64,000 bases of DNA, from assembly GCF_019966535.1 (NCBI RefSeq), contig NZ_JAIMID010000004.1, positions 1 through 64,000 on the forward strand, in the 5' to 3' direction. Origin of the DNA: Mesobacterium pallidum. GTDB lineage: Bacteria; Pseudomonadota; Alphaproteobacteria; Rhodobacterales; Rhodobacteraceae. The notes under the pieces are model-generated. The model did not search any database, had not been told where the DNA came from, and saw only the letters and a program-made list of their open reading frames with translations. Position numbers and translations under genes: made by a program. Shown here piece after piece: positions 9,031 to 24,197 of this stretch (position 1 is its first letter; each line of letters starts with the position of its first letter).

Positions 9031-10506
9031 ATGACAGCATATACCGACCTGATGGCGTTCCAGCGCGAGACCGAGGCACTGGCGCAGGTCGCCGGCCGGC
9101 TGGGCTGGGACCAGGAGACGATGATGCCGCGCGGCGCGGCCGAACAGCGCGGCGAAGAGGTCGCGGCGCTGGAATCCGTCCTGCACGCCCGCCGCACCGA
9201 TCCGCGCATCGGCGACTGGCTGGGGGCGGTGGACGAGGCCGCGCTGGACGAGGTGGGCCGCGCCAACCTGCGCCACATCCGCCGTGATTTCGAGAAACAG
9301 CAGAAGGTGCCGGCGAAACTCGCCTCCGAGGTGGCGCGGGTCACGGCGCTGAGCCAGGGCAAATGGGCCGCCGCCCGGGCCGAGGACGATTTCGCCGCCT
9401 TCGCCCCCGTCCTGGCCGAGGTGGTGAAGCTGAAGCGCGAGCAGGGCGCGGCGCTCGCGGATGGCGGAGACGTCTACGACGCGCTGCTCGACGGCTACGA
9501 GCCCGAGGCGACGGCGGCCCAGCTCGAGGCGATGTTCGGCGCGATGCGGCCCCGGCTGGTGGCCCTGCGCGACAAGGTGCTGGGCGCGACGCCGGCGCCG
9601 GTTCTCACGGGGACCTTCGACGAGGCCGCGCAGATGAAGCTGACGCGCGAGATCGCCAAGACCTTCGGCTACGACATGGCGCGCGGGCGGGTCGACAAGG
9701 CGGTGCACCCGTTCAGCTCGGGGTCTGGCAACGACGTGCGGATCACCACGCGCACGGCGCCGCATGACCCGTTCAACTGCATCTATTCGACCATTCACGA
9801 GGTCGGCCACGCGAGCTATGAGCAGAGCATCGACCAGGCCTACCTGCTGACCCCGCTGGGGCAGGGCGTGTCCATGGGCGTGCATGAAAGCCAAAGCCGG
9901 ATCTACGAGAACCAGCTGGGCCGAAGCCGCGCCTTTGCTGCCTGGTTGCATGGCCGCATGACCGAGGTCTTTGGTGACCTGGGCCTCGAGGGGCCGGAGG
10001 CGTTCTTCAAGGCGGTCAACCGGGTGACGCAGAACTACATCCGCACCGAGGCGGACGAGATCCAGTACAACCTGCACGTCCTGCTGCGCTTCGACCTTGA
10101 ACGCCAGCTGATGGCCGGCCGGCTGGAAGCGGCGGACATGGAAGAGGCGTGGAACCTCCGCTTCCTCGCCGATTTCGGCTATGCGGTGGACAAGGCATCC
10201 AACGGCGTGTTGCAGGACGTGCACTGGTCGCTGGGGCTTTTCGGCTATTTCCCGACCTATTCGCTGGGCAATGTCTATGCTGGCTGCCTGCATGCGTCGC
10301 TGCGACAGGCGGTGCCGGACCTCGACGCGCAGCTGGCGGCGGGCGACACTTCGGGCGCGACGGGTTGGCTGCGCAATGCGGTGCAGCAGCACGGCGGACT
10401 CTACACGCCGCGCGACGTCATCACCCGCGCGACCGGCGGCGCGCCGACTGAGGCGCCGCTGCTCGATTACATCGAGGCGAAGTTCACCGCGCTTTACGAC
10501 CTTTGA
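9031..10506 (+). CDS. Carboxypeptidase, M32 (Taq) family
   Basis: This cytosolic zinc metallocarboxypeptidase releases single C-terminal residues from peptides. At 491 residues it has the normal family length. The zinc signature HEVGH is at residues 256-260, and the downstream glutamate ligand region is MGVHESQSRIYENQLGRS. The family motifs HPFSSGSGNDVRITTR and IRTEADEIQYNLHVLLRF are also present. The start codon follows the heme A synthase stop by one base. The gene ends just before a pair of A/T-rich hairpins. Confidence 0.93.
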   Translation: MTAYTDLMAFQRETEALAQVAGRLGWDQETMMPRGAAEQRGEEVAALESVLHARRTDPRIGDWLGAVDEAALDEVGRANLRHIRRDFEKQQKVPAKLASEVARVTALSQGKWAAARAEDDFAAFAPVLAEVVKLKREQGAALADGGDVYDALLDGYEPEATAAQLEAMFGAMRPRLVALRDKVLGATPAPVLTGTFDEAAQMKLTREIAKTFGYDMARGRVDKAVHPFSSGSGNDVRITTRTAPHDPFNCIYSTIHEVGHASYEQSIDQAYLLTPLGQGVSMGVHESQSRIYENQLGRSRAFAAWLHGRMTEVFGDLGLEGPEAFFKAVNRVTQNYIRTEADEIQYNLHVLLRFDLERQLMAGRLEAADMEEAWNLRFLADFGYAVDKASNGVLQDVHWSLGLFGYFPTYSLGNVYAGCLHASLRQAVPDLDAQLAAGDTSGATGWLRNAVQQHGGLYTPRDVITRATGGAPTEAPLLDYIEAKFTALYDL

Positions 10507-10516
10507 CACCGCGTGA

Positions 10517-10549
10517 GCCCCAAGATTTTTCGACGAAAAATCTTGGGGC
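10517..10549. terminator. Twin-hairpin element, first hairpin
   Basis: A near-perfect 16-bp inverted repeat (CCCCAAGATTTTTCG and its complement around one A) lies 11 bp after the carboxypeptidase stop. It is symmetric, so it could terminate transcription from both the carboxypeptidase and the convergent DUF6614 gene. The second hairpin follows 15 bp later. Confidence 0.6.
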
Positions 10550-10564
10550 CGGGTGCCCGGCACC

Positions 10565-10590
10565 GCAGATTGTTCGTCAGAACAATCTGC
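10565..10590. terminator. Twin-hairpin element, second hairpin
   Basis: An 11-bp stem (GCAGATTGTTC with GAACAATCTGC) has a GTCA loop. It is separated from the first hairpin by the G+C-rich linker GGTGCCCGGCACC. The same arrangement recurs after mfd at 20196-20266. Confidence 0.6.
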
Positions 10591-10601
10591 TTTGGCAGGG
10601 G

Positions 10602-10952
10602 TCAGAGCAGCCCCATCCGTTCCACCCGCTCGGGGTCGGGGAAGGGGCGGTAGAGCCCGAAATCCACGTGCTTGATCAGCCCGTGCACCGACCGGTAGCG
10701 GGTGCTGATCGCATCGTCATCCTCGCCCGAGACGCGGAAGGCGGCGTCCAGTTGCGCCAGGTCCTTTACCGCGATCTGCAGCATGAAATCGCGGTAAAGC
10801 CCGTCTGCGAGGTTCAGCTTGCGCCGGTAGAGCTGCCAGTCAAGGATCACCTTCCGCTCCATCAGCAGGCCCATCCATTCGTCGAGCGCATGGGCAAAGG
10901 CCAGCGCCTTGGCATCGTCCTTGAGGTCGATCGTGCAGCAATAGAGGTTCAT
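10602..10952 (-). CDS. DUF6614-type small conserved protein
   Basis: This encodes 116 residues starting MNLYCCTIDLKDDAKALAFA and ending in a conserved GLYRPFPDPERVERMGLL tail. It matches my memory of the DUF6614 family, which is frequent in Rhodobacteraceae and has no known function. It has no signal peptide or membrane segment, and the predicted mixed alpha/beta content suggests a small ferredoxin-like fold. The start is ATG at 10952, with GGGAGCGGAG upstream; a longer frame to 11027 is less likely because it runs into the gyrA terminator. It is convergent with the carboxypeptidase gene. Confidence 0.75.
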   Translation of the reverse strand: MNLYCCTIDLKDDAKALAFAHALDEWMGLLMERKVILDWQLYRRKLNLADGLYRDFMLQIAVKDLAQLDAAFRVSGEDDDAISTRYRSVHGLIKHVDFGLYRPFPDPERVERMGLL

Positions 10953-11031
10953 CGGCGGCTCCGCTCCCATGGCAGAGGCCATGCTGCCACCAAGCCCTTG
11001 CCGTTCGATTAACGCGCCCCGGAACACAAAA

Positions 11032-11055
11032 CGGCCCCGGATCGCTCCGGGGCCG
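11032..11055 (-). terminator. gyrA terminator
   Basis: A nine-bp stem (CGGCCCCGG with CCGGGGCCG) is followed on the minus strand by TTTTGTGTT, 24 bp after the gyrA stop. Confidence 0.9.
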
Positions 11056-11079
11056 CCTGCAATTCCATGACCGAAAGGC

Positions 11080-13824
<2,745 letters not shown>

Positions 13825-14019
13825 GTCTGGATACCTGCTCTCTGCGTCATACTATATCTGGTTGGCAGAGGTATATCAGAGCCACGATATGGGGTGCAAT
13901 GGCCGATCCCGCCCCCGGTTGGCAGCCAGCCTCCGACAGTGCCAACACACTGTTTTTGTTGAAAATTAAATCCCGTGTCGCATCATGACGTTACGAGCAA
14001 CGAACAAGGAGTGTCTTTC

Positions 14020-14286
14020 GTGACAAGCGAAACGGAATTGATGCTGCGCGGATACGGGCTGACCACGGCGGAATTCTTCTACCGCATGCCCGATTACCGC
14101 AACGTGCTGAACAGCTACATCTGGCAGGATTACGATCTGGCGCCGGATCACAAGAAGCTCTTTTCCTTCATCGAGTTCTGGCAAGACAGCATCGAAGGGC
14201 CGCTGCATTCGGTGCGCTTCACCCATCGCAAGATGGTCTCGCCCGGCGAATGGCGCCAGGTGGTCGGCGAATTCCGCTACCACTGA
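14020..14286 (+). CDS. usg: Usg family protein
   Basis: This small alphaproteobacterial protein of unknown function has 88 residues. The family pattern LRGYGLTTAEFFYRMPDYRN, then WQDYDLAP, then GPLHSVRFTHRKM is clear. The start chosen is GTG at 14020, preceded by AAGGAG with eight-base spacing. A longer frame starting with GTG at 13975 has no ribosome site. In other alphaproteobacteria usg homologues are named for a position upstream of trpF; here there is no trp gene nearby. It is convergent with the SYLF gene, separated by a dispersed repeat. Confidence 0.85.
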   Translation: MTSETELMLRGYGLTTAEFFYRMPDYRNVLNSYIWQDYDLAPDHKKLFSFIEFWQDSIEGPLHSVRFTHRKMVSPGEWRQVVGEFRYH

Positions 14287-14295
14287 CGCGGGGAC

Positions 14296-14313
14296 GGGGG
14301 CCGCGCGGCCCCC
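14296..14313. terminator. G+C palindrome after usg
   Basis: A perfect palindrome (GGGGGCC, GCGC, GGCCCCC) begins ten bases after the usg stop. It has no T-run, so it is at best a weak terminator or transcript end-stabiliser. Confidence 0.4.
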
Positions 14314-14367
14314 GATCCGGTCTTCATTGTGCCCGTAAACTCCGGGGGTGTGGGGGCTGCCCCCCAC
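14314..14367 (-). repeat. Dispersed repeat, copy g
   Basis: On the minus strand it reads a GTGGGGG/CCCCCAC hairpin, then CCGGAGTTTAC, GGGCACAATGAAG, and GGATC. It fills the gap between the convergent usg and SYLF genes. It shares its hairpin subtype with copy f. Confidence 0.7.
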
Positions 14368-14422
14368 TTGACCCTGCATGTGGGGATTGCCCCGACGGGC
14401 CGACCCGCCGGCGCTGCGCGGA

Positions 14423-14983
14423 TCAGGGAATGATCCGCGTGTACTTCGTCCCCTCGAGCGTCGCGCCGATCCGCAGGCCGGCCTGGCCGAAGAGAAAGGC
14501 GATGACCGGCGCGAGCGCCGTGGTCGTCTCGGTCGCCAGCGCGCCGCCCTCGGTGGGCACGGCATATTCCACGTCCGCGCCCGCGGCCCAGCCGGGCGAG
14601 CGGCGGAAGTTCAGAAGCGCATCGTCGGTCATGAAGAACAGCACGTGGCTATATTGCTGCGCGCCGATCTGCAGCCCGATGTTGCCCTTGGCGGCCGAGT
14701 AGTAATCGACCGTCGCCCCGTCGATCAGCAGCGCGCCACGGCCGTAGCCGCCGCCGATGCCCAGGCCGGCCTCGGTGATCAGCGGCATCACCAGAACGCC
14801 GGTCGCCTTCGCGGCGACCTGGCTCGCCGAGGGGTATTGCGCGTAAAGCTGGCCAAGGGTGGATTGCACCCGCGCGTCGATCTGCGCGGCATTGCCGCCG
14901 CCAAAGCCGTTGCCGCAGGCGGCCGTCGTACCTGCCGCCGCCAGCCCCATCAGGGTGACGGCCCGTCTTGTCATATGGGTCAT
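14423..14983 (-). CDS. SYLF-domain (YSC84-like) lipid-binding lipoprotein
   Basis: This encodes 186 residues. The N-terminus MTHMTRRAVTLMGLAAAG ends at TTAAC, a plausible though imperfect lipobox with the acylated Cys near residue 23, so it is probably envelope-anchored. The rest is a SYLF/Ysc84 domain: AKATGVLVMPLITEAGLGIGG, then GYGRGALLIDG, YSAAKGNIGLQIGAQQYSH and the end GTKYTRIIP. SYLF domains bind phosphoinositides in eukaryotes; the bacterial role is not established. It is a single gene, convergent with usg and followed upstream by hemB on the same strand 129 bp away. Confidence 0.87.
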   Translation of the reverse strand: MTHMTRRAVTLMGLAAAGTTAACGNGFGGGNAAQIDARVQSTLGQLYAQYPSASQVAAKATGVLVMPLITEAGLGIGGGYGRGALLIDGATVDYYSAAKGNIGLQIGAQQYSHVLFFMTDDALLNFRRSPGWAAGADVEYAVPTEGGALATETTTALAPVIAFLFGQAGLRIGATLEGTKYTRIIP

Positions 14984-15111
14984 GGGTCTGCTCTCGTTGC
15001 TCGTGTCCTGCCCGGCCTGTGTCCGGCCGGTTCAGGGGTCAGGTTACATGCCAAGTGCGGCCAAGTCACCCCAAACCGTCCATGTCGGCGGGATCACGCG
15101 ACCCGCAGAGA

Positions 15112-16759
<1,648 letters not shown>

Positions 16760-16763
16760 GGCG

Positions 16764-20210
<3,447 letters not shown>

Positions 20211-20240
20211 AGAAGATTTTTCCGCGGGGGCGGGCGGACT

Positions 20241-20266
20241 GAAAAGTCTTCGTCAGAAGACTTTTC
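20241..20266. terminator. Twin-hairpin element after mfd, second hairpin
   Basis: The stem GAAAAGTCTTC with GAAGACTTTTC has loop GTCA, identical in loop to the second hairpin at 10565-10590. It lies between the convergent mfd and HD-domain genes and is followed by a GGGGGCACCC linker like that at the other locus. Confidence 0.6.
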
Positions 20267-20281
20267 GCGGGGGGCACCCGG

Positions 20282-20860
20282 TCAGCGGGCGGCGAACCAG
20301 GCCGCGATGCGCGGCTGCAGCCAGGCCCAGAGGGTCGGCGCCCCGCGCTTGATGCCGGACCCGACCCGGGCCTCGACCGTTTCCTGCGCCACCTTGTAGT
20401 CCACCCAGGACCCGCCACCCGAGGCGATGTTGTGGTTCGGGGTCTGGAACCGGTCGATCGCCTTGGCGAATTGCGCGTCCACGCTTTCCGCCGCCTCAAA
20501 CTCGTCCCAGAGCGCGCGCAAGGCGTCCCGTTGGTCGGCAGGCAGCAGGCCGAAGATCCGGTCGGCCGCCGCTTTCTCTTCGGCTTCCTGCTGCGCCGGG
20601 TCGTGGTCGCCAAAGACCGGGTGGTCGCCCGCGTCGATCTCGACCAGGTCGTGGATCAGCAGCATCCGGATCACCCGGTCGATGTCGACGCCCTCGGGCG
20701 CGTGTTCGCCCAGGATCAGCGCGTAAAGCGCGATGTGCCAGGAGTGTTCGCCCGAGTTTTCGTGGCGGGAGTTGTCGCAGAGCCGCGTGGCGCGGGTCAC
20801 CGATTTCAGCTTGTCGGCTTCCAGCAGGAAGGCCATCTGGGCATCAAGGCGTCGGGTCAT
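20282..20860 (-). CDS. HD-domain phosphohydrolase (YfbR/HDDC2-like)
   Basis: This encodes 192 residues. The metal-binding histidines and aspartates of the HD superfamily appear in order: RHENSGEHSWHIALYAL, then LLIHDLVEIDAGDH, then a distal Asp in AKAIDRFQTPNHN. The family includes 5'-deoxynucleotidases acting on dNMPs, which is the best guess for the reaction. The start is ATG at 20860; a longer frame reads into the neighbouring gene. It overlaps the 3' end of the upstream membrane-protein gene by 17 bases, so it is the last gene of a four-gene transcription unit. Confidence 0.85.
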   Translation of the reverse strand: MTRRLDAQMAFLLEADKLKSVTRATRLCDNSRHENSGEHSWHIALYALILGEHAPEGVDIDRVIRMLLIHDLVEIDAGDHPVFGDHDPAQQEAEEKAAADRIFGLLPADQRDALRALWDEFEAAESVDAQFAKAIDRFQTPNHNIASGGGSWVDYKVAQETVEARVGSGIKRGAPTLWAWLQPRIAAWFAAR

Positions 20861-21290
20861 GGGCGCAGGCTCCCCACAGGCAGGTGATCTTGTTGGTGAA
20901 AAGGGCTGCAATCCAGCCGGCGACGATCAGCACCGGAAGGACAAAGGCCCCATGGGTTCCCTTGCGGTCGCAGTCATGTTGGGACGCGGGCGGCAGGAGG
21001 GCCCAGGCGCAGAACAGGCCGAAGAGCGCCGCGCCGGCCAGCAGGACCTTCCGCTGGCGTGGGTTGCGCGCGAGGGCAAGAAACAGCGCAAAACCGGCGA
21101 AGGGGCCCAAGAGCAGGCCCGCCGCCATGAGCGACGACACGGGCGTCAGTGCCGTGTCGGCCATCAGGCGGCTGACCTCCGACGCTTGCCCGAGGCATTG
21201 GCGCCAGCCCTGTTCGCCGAGTTGCAGCAGCAGCGACAGGGTGAGGGCCGAACCAAGCAGCAGCCCGATGGGCAGCGCGGCGCGGGTCAC
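20844..21290 (-). CDS. Four-helix membrane protein of unknown function
   Basis: This encodes 148 residues with about four hydrophobic segments (LPIGLLLGSALTLSLLLQL; SSLMAAGLLLGPFAGFALFLAL; VLLAGAALFGLFCAWALL; GAFVLPVLIVAGWIAALF). Cysteines are at QCLGQ, FCAW, HDCDRKG and ITCLWGAC; the periplasmic CLGQ and HDCD positions could form a disulfide. I do not recognise the family. Start and stop codons overlap both neighbours (ATGA with the upstream gene), indicating translational coupling in the unit 22217 to 20282. Confidence 0.65.
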   Translation of the reverse strand: MTRAALPIGLLLGSALTLSLLLQLGEQGWRQCLGQASEVSRLMADTALTPVSSLMAAGLLLGPFAGFALFLALARNPRQRKVLLAGAALFGLFCAWALLPPASQHDCDRKGTHGAFVLPVLIVAGWIAALFTNKITCLWGACAHDPTP

Positions 21291-21544
21291 TCCGCCGTCG
21301 GGGGCGCGGCCGCGGCGGCCTTTTCGGCCCGCGCGGCCTTGACCTTGTCGACCAGGAACTTGCGGGCCTTTTCCTCGGCCATTCGCACCCGGATCTCGGT
21401 GATATAGGCTTCTTCCAGCGTCTGGGAGGCGGCGGCAAGCACGTTGCCGACCTCGACGAAAAGCCGGTCCTCACCCAACTCCTTCATCGCCTTCATCGTG
21501 TCATCGGCCAGTTTCGACGCGAGCGTCTCGATGGTTTTCGACAT
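21287..21544 (-). CDS. Small conserved helical protein
   Basis: This encodes 85 residues, soluble and probably all helical: MSKTIETLASKLADDTMKAM, then FVEVGNVLAAASQTLEEAYI, then a charged Lys/Ala-rich tail ending AAAAAPPTAE. I do not recognise a family. It sits 19 bp downstream of the alpha/beta hydrolase and overlaps the next gene by four bases (ATGA), so it belongs to the same operon. The bias towards G/C at third codon positions and the tight packing argue that it is real. Confidence 0.7.
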   Translation of the reverse strand: MSKTIETLASKLADDTMKAMKELGEDRLFVEVGNVLAAASQTLEEAYITEIRVRMAEEKARKFLVDKVKAARAEKAAAAAPPTAE

Positions 21545-21563
21545 CTGGGCCTCCGGGGCAGGT

Positions 21564-22217
21564 TCAGCGGGTGGATTCGGTCAGGCGGCGCTTGACGTAA
21601 TCGGTGACACTTTCGGTCAGCGTGTCCATGTGCGGCTCTTCGAAGAAGTGGCCCGCGCCCTCGACCTCCTGGTGGGTGATCGTGATTCCCTTCTGTTCCT
21701 GCAGCTTGCCGACCAGCGACTGGGTGTCCGCGGGCGGGGCCACGCGGTCGCCGGTGCCGTTGATGATCAGGCCCGACGACGGGCAGGGCGCCAGGAAAGA
21801 AAAGTCGTACATGTTGGCCGGCGGGGAGACCGAGACGAATCCCGTGATCTCGGGCCGGCGCATCAACAGCTGCATGCCGATCCAGGCACCAAAGGAGAAT
21901 CCGGCGACCCAGCAATGTTTCGAGTTGTTGTTCATCGACTGCAGGTAGTCGAGCGCCGAGGCGGCATCGCTCAGCTCGCCGATGCCCTGGTCGTATTCGC
22001 CCTGGCTGCGCCCAACGCCGCGGAAATTGAACCGCAGCACGGTGAAGCCCATGTTGTAGAAGGCATAATGCAGGTTGTAGACGACCTTGTTGTTCATCGT
22101 TCCGCCGAATTGCGGGTGCGGATGCAGCACGATGGCGATGGGCGCGTCCCGTTCCTTCTGCGGATGGTAGCGGCCTTCCAGGCGGCCTTCGGGGCCGGGG
22201 AAAATCACCTCGGGCAT
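21564..22217 (-). CDS. Alpha/beta hydrolase (serine esterase-like)
   Basis: This encodes 217 residues of the alpha/beta hydrolase fold. The oxyanion segment is HPHPQFGGTMNN, the nucleophile elbow is AGFSFGAW with the catalytic Ser, and the catalytic His is in EGAGHFFEEPH; the acid is probably in NGTGDRVAPP. It is close to the bacterial dienelactone hydrolase/BioH-like group without a lid. The substrate is unknown. The start is ATG at 22217, following CAGGAG; a longer frame would cross the iscR promoter. It diverges from iscR and leads the operon 22217-20282. Confidence 0.88.
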   Translation of the reverse strand: MPEVIFPGPEGRLEGRYHPQKERDAPIAIVLHPHPQFGGTMNNKVVYNLHYAFYNMGFTVLRFNFRGVGRSQGEYDQGIGELSDAASALDYLQSMNNNSKHCWVAGFSFGAWIGMQLLMRRPEITGFVSVSPPANMYDFSFLAPCPSSGLIINGTGDRVAPPADTQSLVGKLQEQKGITITHQEVEGAGHFFEEPHMDTLTESVTDYVKRRLTESTR

Positions 22218-22253
22218 GCGGTGCGTCACTCCTGACTGGGTGGGTGCGCATTC

Positions 22254-22282
22254 TTGACGAAAACGCTCGACCACCTTAGAAC
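22254..22282 (+). promoter_or_regulatory. iscR-suf promoter (-35/-10)
   Basis: TTGACG at 22254-22259 is followed by a 17-bp spacer and TAGAAC at 22277-22282. It is the best sigma-70 type promoter in the intergenic region, about 90 bp upstream of the iscR ATG. Confidence 0.6.
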
Positions 22283-22291
22283 AATTCCAAA
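22275..22291. promoter_or_regulatory. Irr-type iron control element over the iscR -10
   Basis: CTTAGAACAATTCCAAA is a near-palindrome close to the Irr/ICE pattern TTAGAA-N3-TTCTAA (one half-site mismatch). It overlaps the -10 element, so binding would be expected to repress. Irr boxes upstream of suf operons are known in alphaproteobacteria. Confidence 0.6.
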
Positions 22292-22372
22292 TCGCGGGAC
22301 CCTGCCGGCAGGGCCTTTCGGCAGATAGTCGCTGAGGGCGCGAAGGTCAATGAATTGTGGGGGAGCAGGTCG

Positions 22373-22870
22373 ATGAAGCTGAGCACCAAGGGCCGCTATG
22401 CAATGGTGGCGCTGACGGACCTGGCGATGCAGCCCGACGGATCGCTGGTCAACCTCGGCGACATCTCGCGGCGGCAGAGCATCTCTCTGCCCTATCTCGA
22501 GCAGCTCTTCGTCAAGCTGCGGCGGGCCGAGCTGGTCGTGTCGGTGCGTGGGCCGGGCGGTGGCTACCGCCTGGCGCGGCCGGCGTCCGAGATCCGGGTG
22601 GTCGAGGTGCTGTCGGCGGTGGACGAGACCGTGGATGCCATGCACACCGGCGCGGGCGCCAGCGGGGGCCTCTCGGGCAGCCGGGCGCAATCGCTGACCA
22701 ACCGGCTGTGGCAGAGCCTGTCGGCCCATGTCTATGTCTTCCTGCACCAGACGCGCCTGTCGGACGTGATAGACAACGGGTTGGCGCCCTGTCCGGCGGT
22801 GCCGGGCATCTTTGCCGTGGTGGACGAGGCCGGGGCCGAGGCCATCGCGCCGGTGGCGGACGAGGCGTGA
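22373..22870 (+). CDS. iscR: Rrf2-family regulator IscR
   Basis: This is the transcription regulator of iron-sulfur cluster assembly. It has 165 residues. The winged helix starts MKLSTKGRYAMVALTDLA and contains SISLPYLEQLFVKLRRAELV followed by RGPGGGYRLARP. The three-Cys/His cluster site of E. coli IscR (residues 92-107) is absent: this segment reads HTGAGASGGLSGSRAQSLTN. The only cysteine is Cys140 (APCPAVPG). Rhodobacter sphaeroides IscR uses an atypical site, and from memory relatives have a Cys in the KAKCLTH segment, which is Ser here. It leads the suf cluster from an Irr-type promoter and presumably controls it. Confidence 0.9.
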   Translation: MKLSTKGRYAMVALTDLAMQPDGSLVNLGDISRRQSISLPYLEQLFVKLRRAELVVSVRGPGGGYRLARPASEIRVVEVLSAVDETVDAMHTGAGASGGLSGSRAQSLTNRLWQSLSAHVYVFLHQTRLSDVIDNGLAPCPAVPGIFAVVDEAGAEAIAPVADEA

Positions 22871-22929
22871 GCCTGCCCCGCGCGGAGTGCTGCGCACGCC
22901 GGTCGGTTTGCGTATCCGCCACGCAGGCC

Positions 22930-22980
22930 CTGGAGGGCGCTGCCCTCCAGACCTCCCGGAGTATTTTCGGAACAGTGAAG
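22930..22980 (+). repeat. Dispersed repeat, copy a (inside the suf cluster)
   Basis: The hairpin CTGGAGGGC/GCCCTCCAG is followed by the divergent core CCCGGAGTATTTTCGG and AACAGTGAAG. It sits in the iscR-desulfurase gap, so it is transcribed within the operon. Confidence 0.65.
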
Positions 22981-22990
22981 TAGGGGCCTG

Positions 22991-24037
22991 ATGCAAAGGG
23001 TGTACCTGGACTGGAATGCCACGGCGCCTTTGCGGCCCGAGGCGCGCGATGCGATGATCGCCGCGATGGCGGTCGTCGGGAACCCCTCTTCCGTCCATGC
23101 CGAGGGGCGGGCGGCCAAGGGGATCGTCGAAAAGGCCCGCGCCCAGGTGGCGGCGGCGCTGGGGGCCGAGGGGGCCGACGTGATATTCACCTCGGGCGCG
23201 ACCGAGGCGGCGGCGCTGGCCTGTGCGGGCCGGGGGCTGATGGGCGCGGCGGTCGAGCATGATGCCGTGCGCGCCTGGATCGACGAGGCGCTGCCGGTCG
23301 ATGCGGATGGCCGGGTGACGGTCGTCGATCCGGCGCGGTCGGTGTTGCAGGCGGCCAATTCCGAGACGGGCGTCTTGCAGGATCTGCCCGAGGGGCTGGC
23401 GGTCAGCGACATGACGCAGGCCTTCGGCAAGGTGCCGCTGGCCTTCAACTGGTCGGGCGCGCAGATGGCGCTGGTCTCGGCCCACAAACTGGGCGGGCCC
23501 AAGGGCGTGGGTGCCCTGGTGGTCAAGCGCGGCACCGAGGTGCCGGCGCAGATCCGGGGCGGCGGGCAGGAAATGGGGCGTCGCTCGGGCACCGAGAACG
23601 TGATCGGGATCGCGGGTTTCGGCGCCGCTGCCGAGGCAGCCGCGCGGGACCTGGCGGATGGCACCTGGGAGCGGGTCGCCGCAATTAGAAAGATTCTAGA
23701 AAACGTGCTTGCGTCCGAAGCGAAGGAGACTATTTTTGTCGGAAATGCTTCTGCGCGGCTGCCGAACACCACGATGATCCTGACGCCCGGATGGAAGGGC
23801 GAGACCCAGGTGATGCAGATGGACCTTGCGGGGTTCGCCGTATCCGCGGGCTCGGCCTGTTCCAGCGGCAAGGTCAAGGCCAGCAACGTTTTGCAGGCCA
23901 TGGGGTTCGATGACGTGGCGGCGGTCAGCAGCCTGCGCATCAGCCTGGGCCCGCAGGTGACCGAAGCGCAGGTGATGCGGTTTGCCGAGGCCTGGCTGGC
24001 CCAACGGGCGCGGTTCGTGGCGCGGCGGCGGGGCTGA
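22991..24037 (+). CDS. Cysteine desulfurase (NifS/IscS-like)
   Basis: This PLP enzyme removes sulfur from cysteine as an enzyme persulfide for cluster assembly. It has 348 residues, short for the class. The PLP lysine is Lys166 in [10 protein letters not shown], the sulfur-carrying cysteine is Cys290 in [10 protein letters not shown], and PLP contacts include SGATEA and VEHDAV. Its place directly after iscR suggests it works with the Suf proteins in addition to SufS. A stretch at 23680-23755 (residues about 230-255) is A/T-rich, uses rare codons and contains an Irr-like palindrome. Confidence 0.93.
   Translation: MQRVYLDWNATAPLRPEARDAMIAAMAVVGNPSSVHAEGRAAKGIVEKARAQVAAALGAEGADVIFTSGATEAAALACAGRGLMGAAVEHDAVRAWIDEALPVDADGRVTVVDPARSVLQAANSETGVLQDLPEGLAVSDMTQAFGKVPLAFNWSGAQMALVSAHKLGGPKGVGALVVKRGTEVPAQIRGGGQEMGRRSGTENVIGIAGFGAAAEAAARDLADGTWERVAAIRKILENVLASEAKETIFVGNASARLPNTTMILTPGWKGETQVMQMDLAGFAVSAGSACSSGKVKASNVLQAMGFDDVAAVSSLRISLGPQVTEAQVMRFAEAWLAQRARFVARRRG
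23684..23700. promoter_or_regulatory. Irr-like palindrome inside the cysteine desulfurase gene
   Basis: ATTAGAAAGATTCTAGA matches TTAGAA-N3-TTCTAA at 11 of 12 half-site positions, better than the promoter copy. It lies in an A/T-rich patch about 500 bp upstream of sufB. It may be a second iron-responsive site or a chance match; codon use around it is atypical. Confidence 0.35.
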
Positions 24038-24197
24038 CGTGACGTGGCGCGGGGACGCGCCGACAGGGATTGACGGGGCTGCGCGAGGCCCCGAGAAGGG
24101 CGCCGGCAACGGGGCCCGAATGCGACAGGACGCGGGGCCGGTCCCCGCGAGGAAACGATCAGCCCCGGTACGCGGGGCCCGAGGAAAGGACGCCGAC

